Assembly (NCBI GenBank): GCA_934525065.1
Contig: CAKSYX010000001.1
Span: 124,001-188,000 of the forward strand
Direction: 5' to 3'
Length of the DNA: 64,000 nucleotides
Source of the DNA: an uncultured Eubacteriales bacterium
GTDB taxonomy: Bacteria > Bacillota > Clostridia > Oscillospirales > Acutalibacteraceae
Part shown: piece by piece, positions 33,513-42,084 of the stretch
Position numbering within the stretch: the first letter of the stretch is position 1
How the letters are laid out: every line of letters begins with the position of its first letter
Position numbers and translations under genes: made by a program
The notes under the pieces: generated by a model
What the model was told of the DNA's origin: nothing
Seen by the model: only the letters and a program-made list of their open reading frames with translations
Databases searched by the model: none

Positions 33513-35927
33513 TTACCGGCCGTCTCTATCCATATGCAGACGCTCTGCATATCTTACTGTTTCCATTGCGTCGGCCGAATATTTATCCGCACCGATTTTT
33601 TGAGCATATTCTTCTGTCAGAACAGCACCGCCGACAACGACTTTGCAGCCCGGCGCTTCTTTCCTCAGCAGCTCAATTGTCTCCTCCATTGCCGGAACGG
33701 TCGTCGTCATCAAAGCACTCAAGCCGGCAATCGGTGCATTCAAACGCCGAACAGCGTCAACAATTTTTTCCTTCGGAACGTCTTTTCCAAGGTCAACAAC
33801 GTCATAGCCATAGTTTTCCAAAAGCAGCTTTACGATGTTTTTGCCGATGTCATGAACATCGCCTTTAACCGTTGCAAGAACAACAGGAAAACCGACCTTT
33901 GAAGAAGCAGCACCGTCTTTTGCGGAAAGCTTGATTTGCTCAAAAGCACATTTCGCTGCCTCGGCACTCATAAGAAGCTGCGGCAGATATATCTTTTTTT
34001 GTTCAAAGCCCTTTCCGACCTCATCAAGCGCGGGAATGATGACCGAGTTGACGATTTCAAGCCCATCGGTGCTGCAAAGAAGCTCTTTGCAAAGCTTTGA
34101 AGCGTTTTCTTTAAGTCCTTTTTCAATTGCGTCTTTCAACTGTTCGGAAGTACTGCGTTCTGATTTCCGAGAGACAGCCGGATTGTTTTCGATTGAATCA
34201 ACGTTACTTGAATAAAAATCAATGTATTCAAAAAAGCCTTCATCAAAGCCTTTGAGCGCGCAATAGTTTTTATAAGCAGACATCATATCGAGGCTCAGCG
34301 GATTGATTATTCCGGCAGAAAGACCGTTTTGAAGAGCCAGCAGGAAAAACGAAGCATTGAGCGCTCCCCTGTTCGGCAATCCGAACGATATGTTTGAAAC
34401 ACCGAGAACCGTATTACAGCAAAGCTTTTCCCGAATTGTTTTCAGTGCTTTGAGCGTTGTCTGCGCGGCAAACGGCTCAGCACTGACTGCCATCGCAAGA
34501 GTATCAAAAACAATGTCCTTACGCTTAATTCCGTATTCAGACGCAACGCGAAGAATCTTTTCGGCAATTTTGACCCTTTTTTCTGCCGTTTCGGGAATGC
34601 CGTTTTCGTCAAGAGTGAGAGCAACCACAACACCGCCGTATTTTCTAACCAACGGAAAAACAACTCTCATGCTTTCTTCTTTTCCGTTGACGGAATTTAT
34701 CATGGCTTTGCCGTTGTATAGCCTTAAAGCTCCCTCCATTGCAATTATATCAGATGTGTCAAGCTGCAGCGGCAGATCAATTATGCTCTGAAGTTCAAAA
34801 ACCGCTCTTTTGAGCATATCGGCTTCGTCGATTCCGGGTGTTCCGACATTGACGTCAAGAACGTGTGCTCCGCTTTGCTGCTCGGAGAGACCTTCGCGCA
34901 AAATATAGCCTATATCATTTTCCAAAAGTGCCTGCTTAAAACGCTTTTTACCCGTCGGGTTAATCCTTTCGCCAATCAGAACAGGCTTATTTCTGAACCC
35001 GACAGCGTGAGTATATGACGAAACAACGGTCAGATTTTTCTCTTTGTTCGGCACAAAGGGAAGATTTTTCGTTTTTTCAACAAGCAGACGTATATATTCA
35101 TCATCAGTTCCGCAGCAGCCGCCGAGAATGTTAACTCCAAGCTTTGCAAACTTCACCATTTCTTCGGAAAAAGCTTCGGCATTTACGTCAAAGACTGTTT
35201 TTCCGTTAACACTTTTTGGCATTCCGGCGTTCGGCTTCATAATTACCGGCACAGACGCGGCTTCAATAATTCTTGAAGCTACCGACTCAAGCTGCTTGGG
35301 CCCAAGTGAACAATTTGCACCAACAGCGTCCGCGCCCATGCCTTCAAGCATTGCAACCATGGCTTCGGGCGTAGCTCCGGTCATGAGCTTTCCGTCCTCG
35401 GAATAAGCATTTGTCACAAAAACCGGAAGCTCACTGTTCTCCTTTGCGGCAAGCAACGCTGCTTTCGTTTCGTATGAATCATTCATAGTCTCAATGACTA
35501 TTAGATCTGCTTTATACTTCACACCCAGCCTAACAGTCTCCGCAAAAATAGAAACTGCTTCTTCAAACTCGAGGTCGCCGAACGGCTTTAGCAGCCTTCC
35601 GAGTGGGCCGATATCAAGCGCGGCAAACTTTTCCTGCTTTCCGCCTGATTCACTTGCAGCAAAACGTACATTTTCAAGCGCCTCTTTGACAACAGCCTCC
35701 AGCTCCTCTTCGGAAAAGTTTAAGCTGTTTGCACCGAATGTGTTTGCACAAACTATGTTGCTACCGGCATCATAATATTTTTTGTGGACGCTTTGAACAA
35801 CATCCGGATGTGAAATGTTCCAATCTTCCGTGTGTTCACCGGGCTTCAGCCCTTCTTTTTGAAGATAAGTTCCAAAGCCGCCGTCAAGATATATACGCTG
35901 ATTTTTTAAAAGCTCAAGAACGCCCAT
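33513..35927 (-). CDS. metH: Cobalamin-dependent methionine synthase without the activation domain
   Basis: 804 residues from ATG 35927 (AAGGAG before it). Domains in order: homocysteine-binding barrel (about 1-290; YLDGGFGTYL, Zn ligands in GANCS and GGCCG), methyltetrahydrofolate barrel (about 315-570; ERINPTGKKRFK), helical cap (about 590-675) and B12 domain with DVHDIGKN, whose His ligates cobalt. It transfers the methyl group of methyltetrahydrofolate to homocysteine. The AdoMet-binding reactivation domain of E. coli MetH is missing and is encoded separately by the next gene upstream (35950-36552). The metF gene follows that, so the pathway is complete from methylene-THF. Confidence 0.95.
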   Translation of the reverse strand: MGVLELLKNQRIYLDGGFGTYLQKEGLKPGEHTEDWNISHPDVVQSVHKKYYDAGSNIVCANTFGANSLNFSEEELEAVVKEALENVRFAASESGGKQEKFAALDIGPLGRLLKPFGDLEFEEAVSIFAETVRLGVKYKADLIVIETMNDSYETKAALLAAKENSELPVFVTNAYSEDGKLMTGATPEAMVAMLEGMGADAVGANCSLGPKQLESVASRIIEAASVPVIMKPNAGMPKSVNGKTVFDVNAEAFSEEMVKFAKLGVNILGGCCGTDDEYIRLLVEKTKNLPFVPNKEKNLTVVSSYTHAVGFRNKPVLIGERINPTGKKRFKQALLENDIGYILREGLSEQQSGAHVLDVNVGTPGIDEADMLKRAVFELQSIIDLPLQLDTSDIIAMEGALRLYNGKAMINSVNGKEESMRVVFPLVRKYGGVVVALTLDENGIPETAEKRVKIAEKILRVASEYGIKRKDIVFDTLAMAVSAEPFAAQTTLKALKTIREKLCCNTVLGVSNISFGLPNRGALNASFFLLALQNGLSAGIINPLSLDMMSAYKNYCALKGFDEGFFEYIDFYSSNVDSIENNPAVSRKSERSTSEQLKDAIEKGLKENASKLCKELLCSTDGLEIVNSVIIPALDEVGKGFEQKKIYLPQLLMSAEAAKCAFEQIKLSAKDGAASSKVGFPVVLATVKGDVHDIGKNIVKLLLENYGYDVVDLGKDVPKEKIVDAVRRLNAPIAGLSALMTTTVPAMEETIELLRKEAPGCKVVVGGAVLTEEYAQKIGADKYSADAMETVRYAERLHMDRDGR

Positions 35928-35949
35928 AAGCACACTCCTTTTCAGAAAA

Positions 35950-36552
35950 TCACTCGTTATATATTCCAATAATAGCCGTAACCGATTTTGAAGGAGACAT
36001 CATCAGATTATTACTGAGGCTGATTCCGAGCAGCTTTGCACTGTTAAGAGCAGGAAGAAGTTCCTTCTGCAGCTCAAGAGAAAGGTCGCCGTAGCCCGGG
36101 CTGAACCTTGGCTTTAGCTTGCAACCCTGTTTTTCAAAATAGGTTTTCATTTCCTCGTTAAAAGCATCACACAGACTTTCGACCCGTTCGCTCCCAAGAG
36201 CCTGAAGGCAAAGTGATTTTGCGGGTGAAAGAAGCGATTCCTTTTTAATCAGTCTGTCTATTCCGTGTCCGACCGTAGCCGCAAAAACAATTGCTTTTTT
36301 GCAGCCCTTGAGGTTAATCGAAAGTGCATAGCTTTTTGTTTCGGCAAAGCCGAGGTCAATTACTTCACCTTCAATTGAAACGTCAAACACCGAATAGCAG
36401 ACCTTATATGAAAGTTCTTTCCGGCTTTCAGTTATGCAAAAATCAAGCAGGCTTTCGGTTTGCTTGTCCGGCTTTCTGCATGACATATATCGGAAAACCT
36501 CACGGCTATTCACGGGCATATCGTTATAAGTTTTCAAAAACACTTCATTCAT
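35950..36552 (-). CDS. Free-standing methionine synthase activation (AdoMet-binding) protein
   Basis: 200 residues. The C-terminal segment RFSPGYGDLSLELQKELLPAL and the LMMSPSKSVTAIIGI stretch match the AdoMet-binding activation domain that forms the C-terminus of long MetH proteins. The central region VFAATVGHGIDRLI also belongs to this family. It should bind S-adenosylmethionine and support reductive remethylation of oxidised cobalamin in MetH. It overlaps the metF end by 8 bases and lies 22 bases before metH. The split MetH design is common in Clostridia. The electron donor is not identified. Confidence 0.88.
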   Translation of the reverse strand: MNEVFLKTYNDMPVNSREVFRYMSCRKPDKQTESLLDFCITESRKELSYKVCYSVFDVSIEGEVIDLGFAETKSYALSINLKGCKKAIVFAATVGHGIDRLIKKESLLSPAKSLCLQALGSERVESLCDAFNEEMKTYFEKQGCKLKPRFSPGYGDLSLELQKELLPALNSAKLLGISLSNNLMMSPSKSVTAIIGIYNE

Positions 36553-37432
36553 ATAGCTTACCCAGAATATCAGATAGATTCATATAAATACCCAGTGCCA
36601 CTTCGGGTTTATTCATTGAATAAACGTGAACATTGCTCACACCATTTGCAAACAGGTCAATTATCTGATCCGTAGCATAGGCAATTCCGGCTTGCTTCAT
36701 CGCAAGCGGATCTGAGCCAAATCGGTCAACAATGCTTTTAAAGCGTTGCGGAACATGGCAGCCGGAAAGCTTAATAGCCTGTTCAACCTGCGAAGCTTTT
36801 GTAATAGGCATAATTCCGGCGACAACCGGAACGGTTATGCCGGCTTCGCGCAAGCGGTATAAAAAGCTATAAAGCAAGCTGTTGTCAAAAAACATCTGTG
36901 TTGTTAAAAACTCGCATCCGGCTTCAACTTTAGCCTTCAAAAACTTGATGTCAACGCTGCTGTTTCTGCTTTCGGGGTGTACCTCCGGGTAACACGCAGA
37001 ACCTACGCAACATTCAGGATAGAGGCTTTTTATCTGAGCGATAAGCTCCGTTGCATGGTGATAATCCCAGTTGCTTCTGTCGCAATCGAGCATATCTGCC
37101 GGTATGTCACCGCGAAGAGCAAGAATGTTTTCAACGCCGCTCGCCTTAATGGCCTTGATCTGCCTTTCAACGCTTTCCTTTGAAGAGGAAACGCAGGTCA
37201 GGTGCTCAAGCGTTTCAACGCCGTAGTCTTTTTTGATCGTTCTTGCGATATCAAGAGTGTATTCACTTGTTCCACCGCCCGCACCGTAGGTGACACTCAT
37301 GAAAGCAGGCTTAAGTGCAGCGATCTCTTTGACCGCCTTTTCAACACTTTCAAGGGATGACCGCTTTTTCGGCGGAAACACCTCAAAAGAAAGCGACGGC
37401 TTTTTATCATTCAAAATGTTGGCAATTTTCAA
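36545..37432 (-). CDS. metF: Methylenetetrahydrofolate reductase
   Basis: 295 residues. The N-terminal SFEVFPPKKRSS, the MSVTYGAGGG segment, ALRGDIPAD, and the C-terminal MPITKA with DQIIDLFANGVSNVHVYSMN are typical of MetF. It makes 5-methyl-THF for MetH. The start is TTG 37432 with only a moderate GGTGA ribosome site. It follows guaB by 17 bases, so it is probably transcribed from the guaB promoter. Clostridial MetF can take electrons by other routes with an extra subunit; no metV-like gene is adjacent. Confidence 0.94.
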   Translation of the reverse strand: MKIANILNDKKPSLSFEVFPPKKRSSLESVEKAVKEIAALKPAFMSVTYGAGGGTSEYTLDIARTIKKDYGVETLEHLTCVSSSKESVERQIKAIKASGVENILALRGDIPADMLDCDRSNWDYHHATELIAQIKSLYPECCVGSACYPEVHPESRNSSVDIKFLKAKVEAGCEFLTTQMFFDNSLLYSFLYRLREAGITVPVVAGIMPITKASQVEQAIKLSGCHVPQRFKSIVDRFGSDPLAMKQAGIAYATDQIIDLFANGVSNVHVYSMNKPEVALGIYMNLSDILGKLYE

Positions 37433-37449
37433 AATATCACCGCTTTTTG

Positions 37450-38955
37450 TTATTTGATTACTCCGGTTTTGTCCTTAGGAATTACGTCGTGTGCGCCGCC
37501 CTCAACAATACTGGTTGCGGAAACAAGAGTAATTTTCGCTTTTTGCTGAAGTTCCGGAATTGAAAGCGCACCGCAGTTGCACATTGTCGATTTGACCTTT
37601 GAAAGCGAAATTGCAACGTTGTCTTTAAGTGCACCTGCGTATGGAACATAGGAATCAACACCTTCTTCAAAAGAAAGCTTTTTGTCTCCGCCGAGGTCAT
37701 AACGCTGCCAGTTTCTTGCGCGTGCAGAGCCCTCACCCCAGTATTCCTTCATATATGTTCCGCCGATGCTGATTTTGTTTGTGGGGCTTTCATCAAATCG
37801 GGCAAAATATCTTCCGAGCATTACAAAATCCGCACCCATTGCAAGTGCAAGTGTAATGTGGTGGTCATAAACAATTCCGCCGTCTGAACAAACAGGAACA
37901 TAAATTCCGGTCTCATCAAAATATTCGTCCCTTGCCTTGCAAACGTCTATGAGGGCTGTAGCCTGTCCGCGGCCAATACCCTTCGTTTCGCGAGTAATAC
38001 AGATTGAACCGCCGCCGATTCCGACTTTGATGAAATCTGCGCCGCAGTCAGCAAGAAAACGGAATCCGTCGGCGTCAACAACATTGCCTGCACCGACTTT
38101 TACGCTTTCACCGTAATGCTCACGAATCCATTTAATTGTAAGTCTCTGCCACTGTGAAAAGCCTTCTGAAGAGTCGATACAAAGCACATCGGCGCCTGCT
38201 TCAATCAAAGCAGGGACTCTTTCGGCATAGTCACGGGTATTGATTCCCGCGCCGACGACATAGCGTTTGTTTGAGTCAAGAAGTTCATCCGGATTCATCT
38301 TATGAGAATCATAGTCTTTTCTGAACACAAAATGACAAAGTCGTTGTTCGCCATCAATAATCGGCAAAGCATTGAGCTTGTTATCCCAGATAATATCGTT
38401 TGCCTCTTTGAGGCTTGTGCCTTCTTTGGCGTAAATAAGCTTTTCAAACGGCGTCATAAAATCGCCGACTTTCGTGTCTCCGCTCATGCGGCTCACACGG
38501 TAATCGCGGCTGGTAACTATTCCAAGCAGTTTGCCGCGCTCTGTTCCGTCAGCGGTAACCGCAACGGTAGAGTGGCCCGTCTTTTCTTTGAGAGCAATTA
38601 TATCTGAAAGAGTTGCCGACGGAGAAACGTTTGAGTCGCTAGTAACAAAGCCGGCCTTGTGGTTCTTCGCCTTTGCAACCATCGCAGCTTCGCTTTCAAT
38701 TGTCTGAGAACCGTAAATAAAAGAAACACCGCCCTCTTTTGCAAGCGCAACAGCGAGCCTGTCGCCGGAAACCGACTGCATAATGGCGGATACCATAGGT
38801 ATATTCATCGTAATTGCAGGTTCTTCACCCTTTTTGAAGCGGACAAGCGGAGTTTTGAGACTTACGTTCGCCGGAATACATTTGTCGGACGAATATCCCG
38901 GAATAAGCAGGTATTCGTTAAAAGTGTGAGAAGGTTCGTTGATAAATACAGCCAT
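37450..38955 (-). CDS. guaB: IMP dehydrogenase
   Basis: 501 residues. Two CBS domains lie at about 90-215 (HSTVAVTADG ... VTSRDYR and FMTPFEKLIYAKEG). The barrel carries DSSEGFSQWQ, the active-site loop GIGGGSICITRETKGIGRGQ with the catalytic Cys, and a flap region with WQRYD. It oxidises IMP to XMP, the first step to GMP. The loop differs from the common GPGSICTTR form (Gly-Gly-Gly-Ser-Ile-Cys), but the Cys and Thr are kept. GGAGG precedes the ATG, and a consensus promoter lies 80 bases upstream with a strong leader hairpin between. The metF-metH genes follow closely. Confidence 0.93.
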   Translation of the reverse strand: MAVFINEPSHTFNEYLLIPGYSSDKCIPANVSLKTPLVRFKKGEEPAITMNIPMVSAIMQSVSGDRLAVALAKEGGVSFIYGSQTIESEAAMVAKAKNHKAGFVTSDSNVSPSATLSDIIALKEKTGHSTVAVTADGTERGKLLGIVTSRDYRVSRMSGDTKVGDFMTPFEKLIYAKEGTSLKEANDIIWDNKLNALPIIDGEQRLCHFVFRKDYDSHKMNPDELLDSNKRYVVGAGINTRDYAERVPALIEAGADVLCIDSSEGFSQWQRLTIKWIREHYGESVKVGAGNVVDADGFRFLADCGADFIKVGIGGGSICITRETKGIGRGQATALIDVCKARDEYFDETGIYVPVCSDGGIVYDHHITLALAMGADFVMLGRYFARFDESPTNKISIGGTYMKEYWGEGSARARNWQRYDLGGDKKLSFEEGVDSYVPYAGALKDNVAISLSKVKSTMCNCGALSIPELQQKAKITLVSATSIVEGGAHDVIPKDKTGVIK

Positions 38956-38988
38956 AGTATACCTCCGATATCAGATGATTTTGAAATA

Positions 38989-39020
38989 GCCGGGCCTCAC
39001 AGAAAACTGCAAGGCACGGC
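38989..39020 (-). other. Strong hairpin in the guaB leader
   Basis: Minus strand GCCGTGCCTTGCAG-TTTT-CTGTGAGGCCCGGC pairs along 13 of 14 positions, with two G-U pairs and one mismatch. It lies about 10 bases after the expected transcription start and has no T tract. Confidence 0.55.
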
Positions 39021-39034
39021 ATTTGATTTACTGA

Positions 39035-39063
39035 ATTTTATCACAACAAAAATGCCTTGTCAA
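39035..39063 (-). promoter_or_regulatory. Candidate sigma-A promoter of guaB and the metF-metH genes
   Basis: Minus strand TTGACA (39063-39058), 17 bases, TAAAAT (39040-39035). Confidence 0.82.
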
Positions 39064-39093
39064 CAAGTGAAGGTATTTTTGGCGTGTTAAATT

Positions 39094-41163
39094 TTATAAG
39101 TTAACGGCAACCTCGTAAGCACGCTTGGTTGCGTCCGCAATTTTGCCGACCTTTTCACTGTCTCCGATTGAAACAATGCTGATTCCTGCGCTTTCAAGCT
39201 TTTCGGCAAAGCCTTTGTTTGGCTTTGAGCCGAGCGACAAAACAACACGGTCGCAGTCAATGCGCCTCTTTTGTCCGTTCTTGACATTTTCGGCAACTAT
39301 GAAGCCGTTGCCGATTTCGCAGAGCTTTTCGCCGGTCATGAATTCGGTTCCGGCCTTTATAAGCTTCGGCAAAATATCATCCTTGTGCTGCATCCATGTT
39401 CCGGGAGCAAGCTCACCGGCCATTTCAACAACTTTGACCGAGCATCCGTGCTCTGTAAGATAATGCGCAGTCTCAAGGCCGGTCATTCCGGAGCCGATAA
39501 CGGCAACCGAGCTGCTTTCAAATGAAACTCTGCCCGAAAGAATGTCTTCTGCGGTGCAAACATTTTCGGCGGAATAATTACCCGGGAAATTCGGCCTGGC
39601 AGGACTGCTGCCAACGGCAGAAATGACCTTATACGGCCTCTCCGCCTTAGCAATTTCAACCGTAAGTTCCTGATCAAAGACAAAATTTACGCCGTCCTCA
39701 CGACAGCATTTATAGGCATCCTCAACGAACCAACCCATTTTATTTTTCTCAGGCGGAACGGCAGCAAGACTTACCTGTCCGCCCGGTATGCTGTTTTTCT
39801 CATAGACGGTCACATCAAAACCTCTGCGCGCAAGAATGTCGGAAGCAATAAGTCCGGCAGGTCCTGCACCGGCAACAAGGACTCTGAGATTACCGCCGTT
39901 TTTGATGAGCTCTTCGCCTTCATGTCCCACAAACGGATTCACCGAACATTCACCGTGCGAACCGATGTATGCATTCTCCTGCATCGACTCAATGCAGTTA
40001 AGGCAGCAGATACAGCGCCTTATCGTTCCGCCTTCAAGTGCTTTCTTTGTCCAGTAAGGGTCGGCAATCTGCGGCCTGCCAAGGCAAACAAAGTCCTGAT
40101 CGCCCTCTTCAAGCTGCTGTTCGGCCTGCTCCGGCGAACGGATAAGGTTCGCCGCAAGGACAGGAATCGAAACAGCCTCCTTAACGGCCTTTGCCATATA
40201 TTTACGCCAGCCCGGCTCAAAAGAAGTCGGCTCAAGCCAATAATTAAACGTGTCATAGCCCGCAGAAGAAACGTCAATTGCGTCAACGCCGGCCTGCTCA
40301 AGCCTTTTTGCAATTTCAACGCCCGTTTTAAGGTCATAGCCTTTTCCGGGTTCTCCGATCATTGAATAGCATTCATCGACGGTAAGTCGGACAATTATCG
40401 GGAAGTTCTTTCCGCACTCGGTCTTGATGCCATGAATGATGTTCAGGATGAACCTCATCCTGTTTTCAAGTGAACCGCCGTATTCATCGGTGCGCCGGTT
40501 TGTTACCGGGCTGAGGAACTGCTGAAGCAGATATCCGTGTGAGGAATGAAGTTCAACACCGTCGCAGCCGGCTTTGAATACTCGGACCGCTCCGTCAATA
40601 AACTGCTGCTCAAGCTCTTTGATTTCACTGTGTGAAAGCGCCCTGACCCTTCCCCCTGCAAAGTAGGCAGGCGGACATTTTGAAGGAGCAACAGATGAGG
40701 GGACAATGTTATGCCTCAAAAGCGTCGGGCCAACGGCCGGAGTAAGCTTGTAAAGCAGTTTGCCGTACAGTCCCCCGGTCAGCTTTTCTGCCTGAATCGA
40801 AAGCGGAACAGTACCGATTAACAGACCAACATTCTGGCGTCCGGGATGATGGATCTGAACAAAAAACTTTGCACCGTGCTGCTGAATTCTTTTTGCCATT
40901 TCGGCAAGCGGCTTGATGTGGTAGTCATGGCTGACGGCAAGCTGAGCGAAAGCGGCCGCTCCGTTCACATCATTTACGCGCGTTATCTCGGTCATAATGA
41001 GTCCCGCACCGCCTTTTGCGCGCTCTTCATAATAGTTCATCATTTTTTCGGTCGGTCTTCCGTCAAACTGACCGAATCCCATAAGCATAGGGGGAAGAAC
41101 AACCCTGTTCTTGATTTCAACATTACCGATTTTCATCGGACTTGAGAGCATCTTAAAACTCAT
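39094..41163 (-). CDS. FMN/FAD/4Fe-4S NADH:flavin oxidoreductase (Old Yellow Enzyme type, BaiCD/2,4-dienoyl-CoA reductase-like)
   Basis: 689 residues. The N-terminal FMN barrel (about 1-370) shows LPPMLMGFGQFDG, the substrate-site HHPGRQN and HSSHGYLLQQFLSP. Cys-rich RCICCLNCIESM with a later CSVNP supplies a 4Fe-4S cluster. A C-terminal FAD and NAD(P)H module follows with VAGAGPAGLIASDILARRG and AVIGSGMTGLETAHYL. Such enzymes reduce activated C=C bonds, for example dienoyl-CoA, bile acid intermediates or cinnamates; the substrate here is unknown. The gene follows an SDR by 8 bases, with GAGGT before ATG, and the two probably share a pathway. Confidence 0.9.
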   Translation of the reverse strand: MSFKMLSSPMKIGNVEIKNRVVLPPMLMGFGQFDGRPTEKMMNYYEERAKGGAGLIMTEITRVNDVNGAAAFAQLAVSHDYHIKPLAEMAKRIQQHGAKFFVQIHHPGRQNVGLLIGTVPLSIQAEKLTGGLYGKLLYKLTPAVGPTLLRHNIVPSSVAPSKCPPAYFAGGRVRALSHSEIKELEQQFIDGAVRVFKAGCDGVELHSSHGYLLQQFLSPVTNRRTDEYGGSLENRMRFILNIIHGIKTECGKNFPIIVRLTVDECYSMIGEPGKGYDLKTGVEIAKRLEQAGVDAIDVSSAGYDTFNYWLEPTSFEPGWRKYMAKAVKEAVSIPVLAANLIRSPEQAEQQLEEGDQDFVCLGRPQIADPYWTKKALEGGTIRRCICCLNCIESMQENAYIGSHGECSVNPFVGHEGEELIKNGGNLRVLVAGAGPAGLIASDILARRGFDVTVYEKNSIPGGQVSLAAVPPEKNKMGWFVEDAYKCCREDGVNFVFDQELTVEIAKAERPYKVISAVGSSPARPNFPGNYSAENVCTAEDILSGRVSFESSSVAVIGSGMTGLETAHYLTEHGCSVKVVEMAGELAPGTWMQHKDDILPKLIKAGTEFMTGEKLCEIGNGFIVAENVKNGQKRRIDCDRVVLSLGSKPNKGFAEKLESAGISIVSIGDSEKVGKIADATKRAYEVAVNL

Positions 41164-41171
41164 AGTTTACC

Positions 41172-41966
41172 TCATTTCTTGACAGCTGAAAGACGTTTAA
41201 CGTTTTCCTTGAACTCATTGAACTTTTTCTTTTCAAGACCCCAATAGATATTGCGGACAAACGGAGCAAATTTCATAAGCTGCTCTGCAAAACTAAACAA
41301 TGCGCAGGGACTGACGGTTTTCTTACCCTTCTCAATACCCTCAACCATCTTTTCCGCAACAACATCGGGCTGCTGAACCGGGAAGGGCTTTTTGAATTCA
41401 ATTTCGTTGGCCGCTTTGAAAAATCCGGTGTCTGTTGCAACGGGATAAAGGCAAGTGAGCTGAACGTTCTTCGGCATTTCGAGCCTTATACCCTCCTGGA
41501 AGCCCTGCATTGCAAACTTTGACGCCGAATAAATCGTGAAGCCCGGCATTGCCATTTTTCCGATTGCAGAAATCGTAATTGCAAAGATTCCCTTTCTGCC
41601 GTCGAGATACCTGACATACTTCTGATAAGAATAAATCGGAGAAAAGACGTTTGTTTCAAACATTGCCGCAACTCTGTCCCAATCGGCATAGTTCACCTCT
41701 TCGTAATAAGGATATCCGGCATTTGCGTAAAAAATATCAATTGAGCCAAGCTCTTCAAGTGCAGTTTCAAAAATCTTATCGACTGCTTCTTTTGAGGACA
41801 CGTCTATCTGCATCGGAACGACCTTCCACTCATCAAAACCGACGATTCTGTCAATATTTTTATCAACAGCGAGGATTTTATTGTTGCCGCGAACGAGAAG
41901 CCTCAGAACCTCAAGACCGATTCCGCTGTTGCAGCCGGTGAGAACAATGTTTTTTTCGCTAATCAT
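41172..41966 (-). CDS. Short-chain dehydrogenase/reductase
   Basis: 264 residues from ATG 41966 (GGAGG before it). The nucleotide motif TGCNSGIG, the NAG motif YANAG, the Ser in TISAIGK and the catalytic YSASK are present in order. The Asp in AVDKNIDRI after the second strand favours NAD(H). The C-terminal part (FVRNIYWGLEKKKFNEFK) is longer than the core and basic. It oxidises or reduces a hydroxyl/keto group of unknown substrate, likely together with the flavin reductase that follows. Promoter TTGATT-17-TAAGAT lies upstream. Confidence 0.9.
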   Translation of the reverse strand: MISEKNIVLTGCNSGIGLEVLRLLVRGNNKILAVDKNIDRIVGFDEWKVVPMQIDVSSKEAVDKIFETALEELGSIDIFYANAGYPYYEEVNYADWDRVAAMFETNVFSPIYSYQKYVRYLDGRKGIFAITISAIGKMAMPGFTIYSASKFAMQGFQEGIRLEMPKNVQLTCLYPVATDTGFFKAANEIEFKKPFPVQQPDVVAEKMVEGIEKGKKTVSPCALFSFAEQLMKFAPFVRNIYWGLEKKKFNEFKENVKRLSAVKK

Positions 41967-41995
41967 TAAGCAAACCTCCAAAACTTTTATGATTC

Positions 41996-42024
41996 ATCTT
42001 AACATATTAAATCGGGTAAATCAA
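41996..42024 (-). promoter_or_regulatory. Candidate promoter of the SDR and flavin reductase genes
   Basis: Minus strand TTGATT (42024-42019), 17 bases, TAAGAT (42001-41996). Confidence 0.7.
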
Positions 42025-42035
42025 TAAGACAAAAA

Positions 42036-42074
42036 TAAAAAAACGGCAGTCAATTTTGCAACAGACTGCCGTTT
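42036..42074 (-). terminator. Terminator of the lipase-like gene
   Basis: An 11-bp perfect stem AAACGGCAGTC / GACTGCCGTTT is followed on the minus strand by TTTT and ATTTTTG. Confidence 0.85.
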
Positions 42075-42084
42075 CGATGTTTAA

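Noticed and set aside
38956..39093. Purine or SAM riboswitch before guaB/metF
   Set aside because: The leader is too short and lacks the conserved cores; only a simple hairpin is present.
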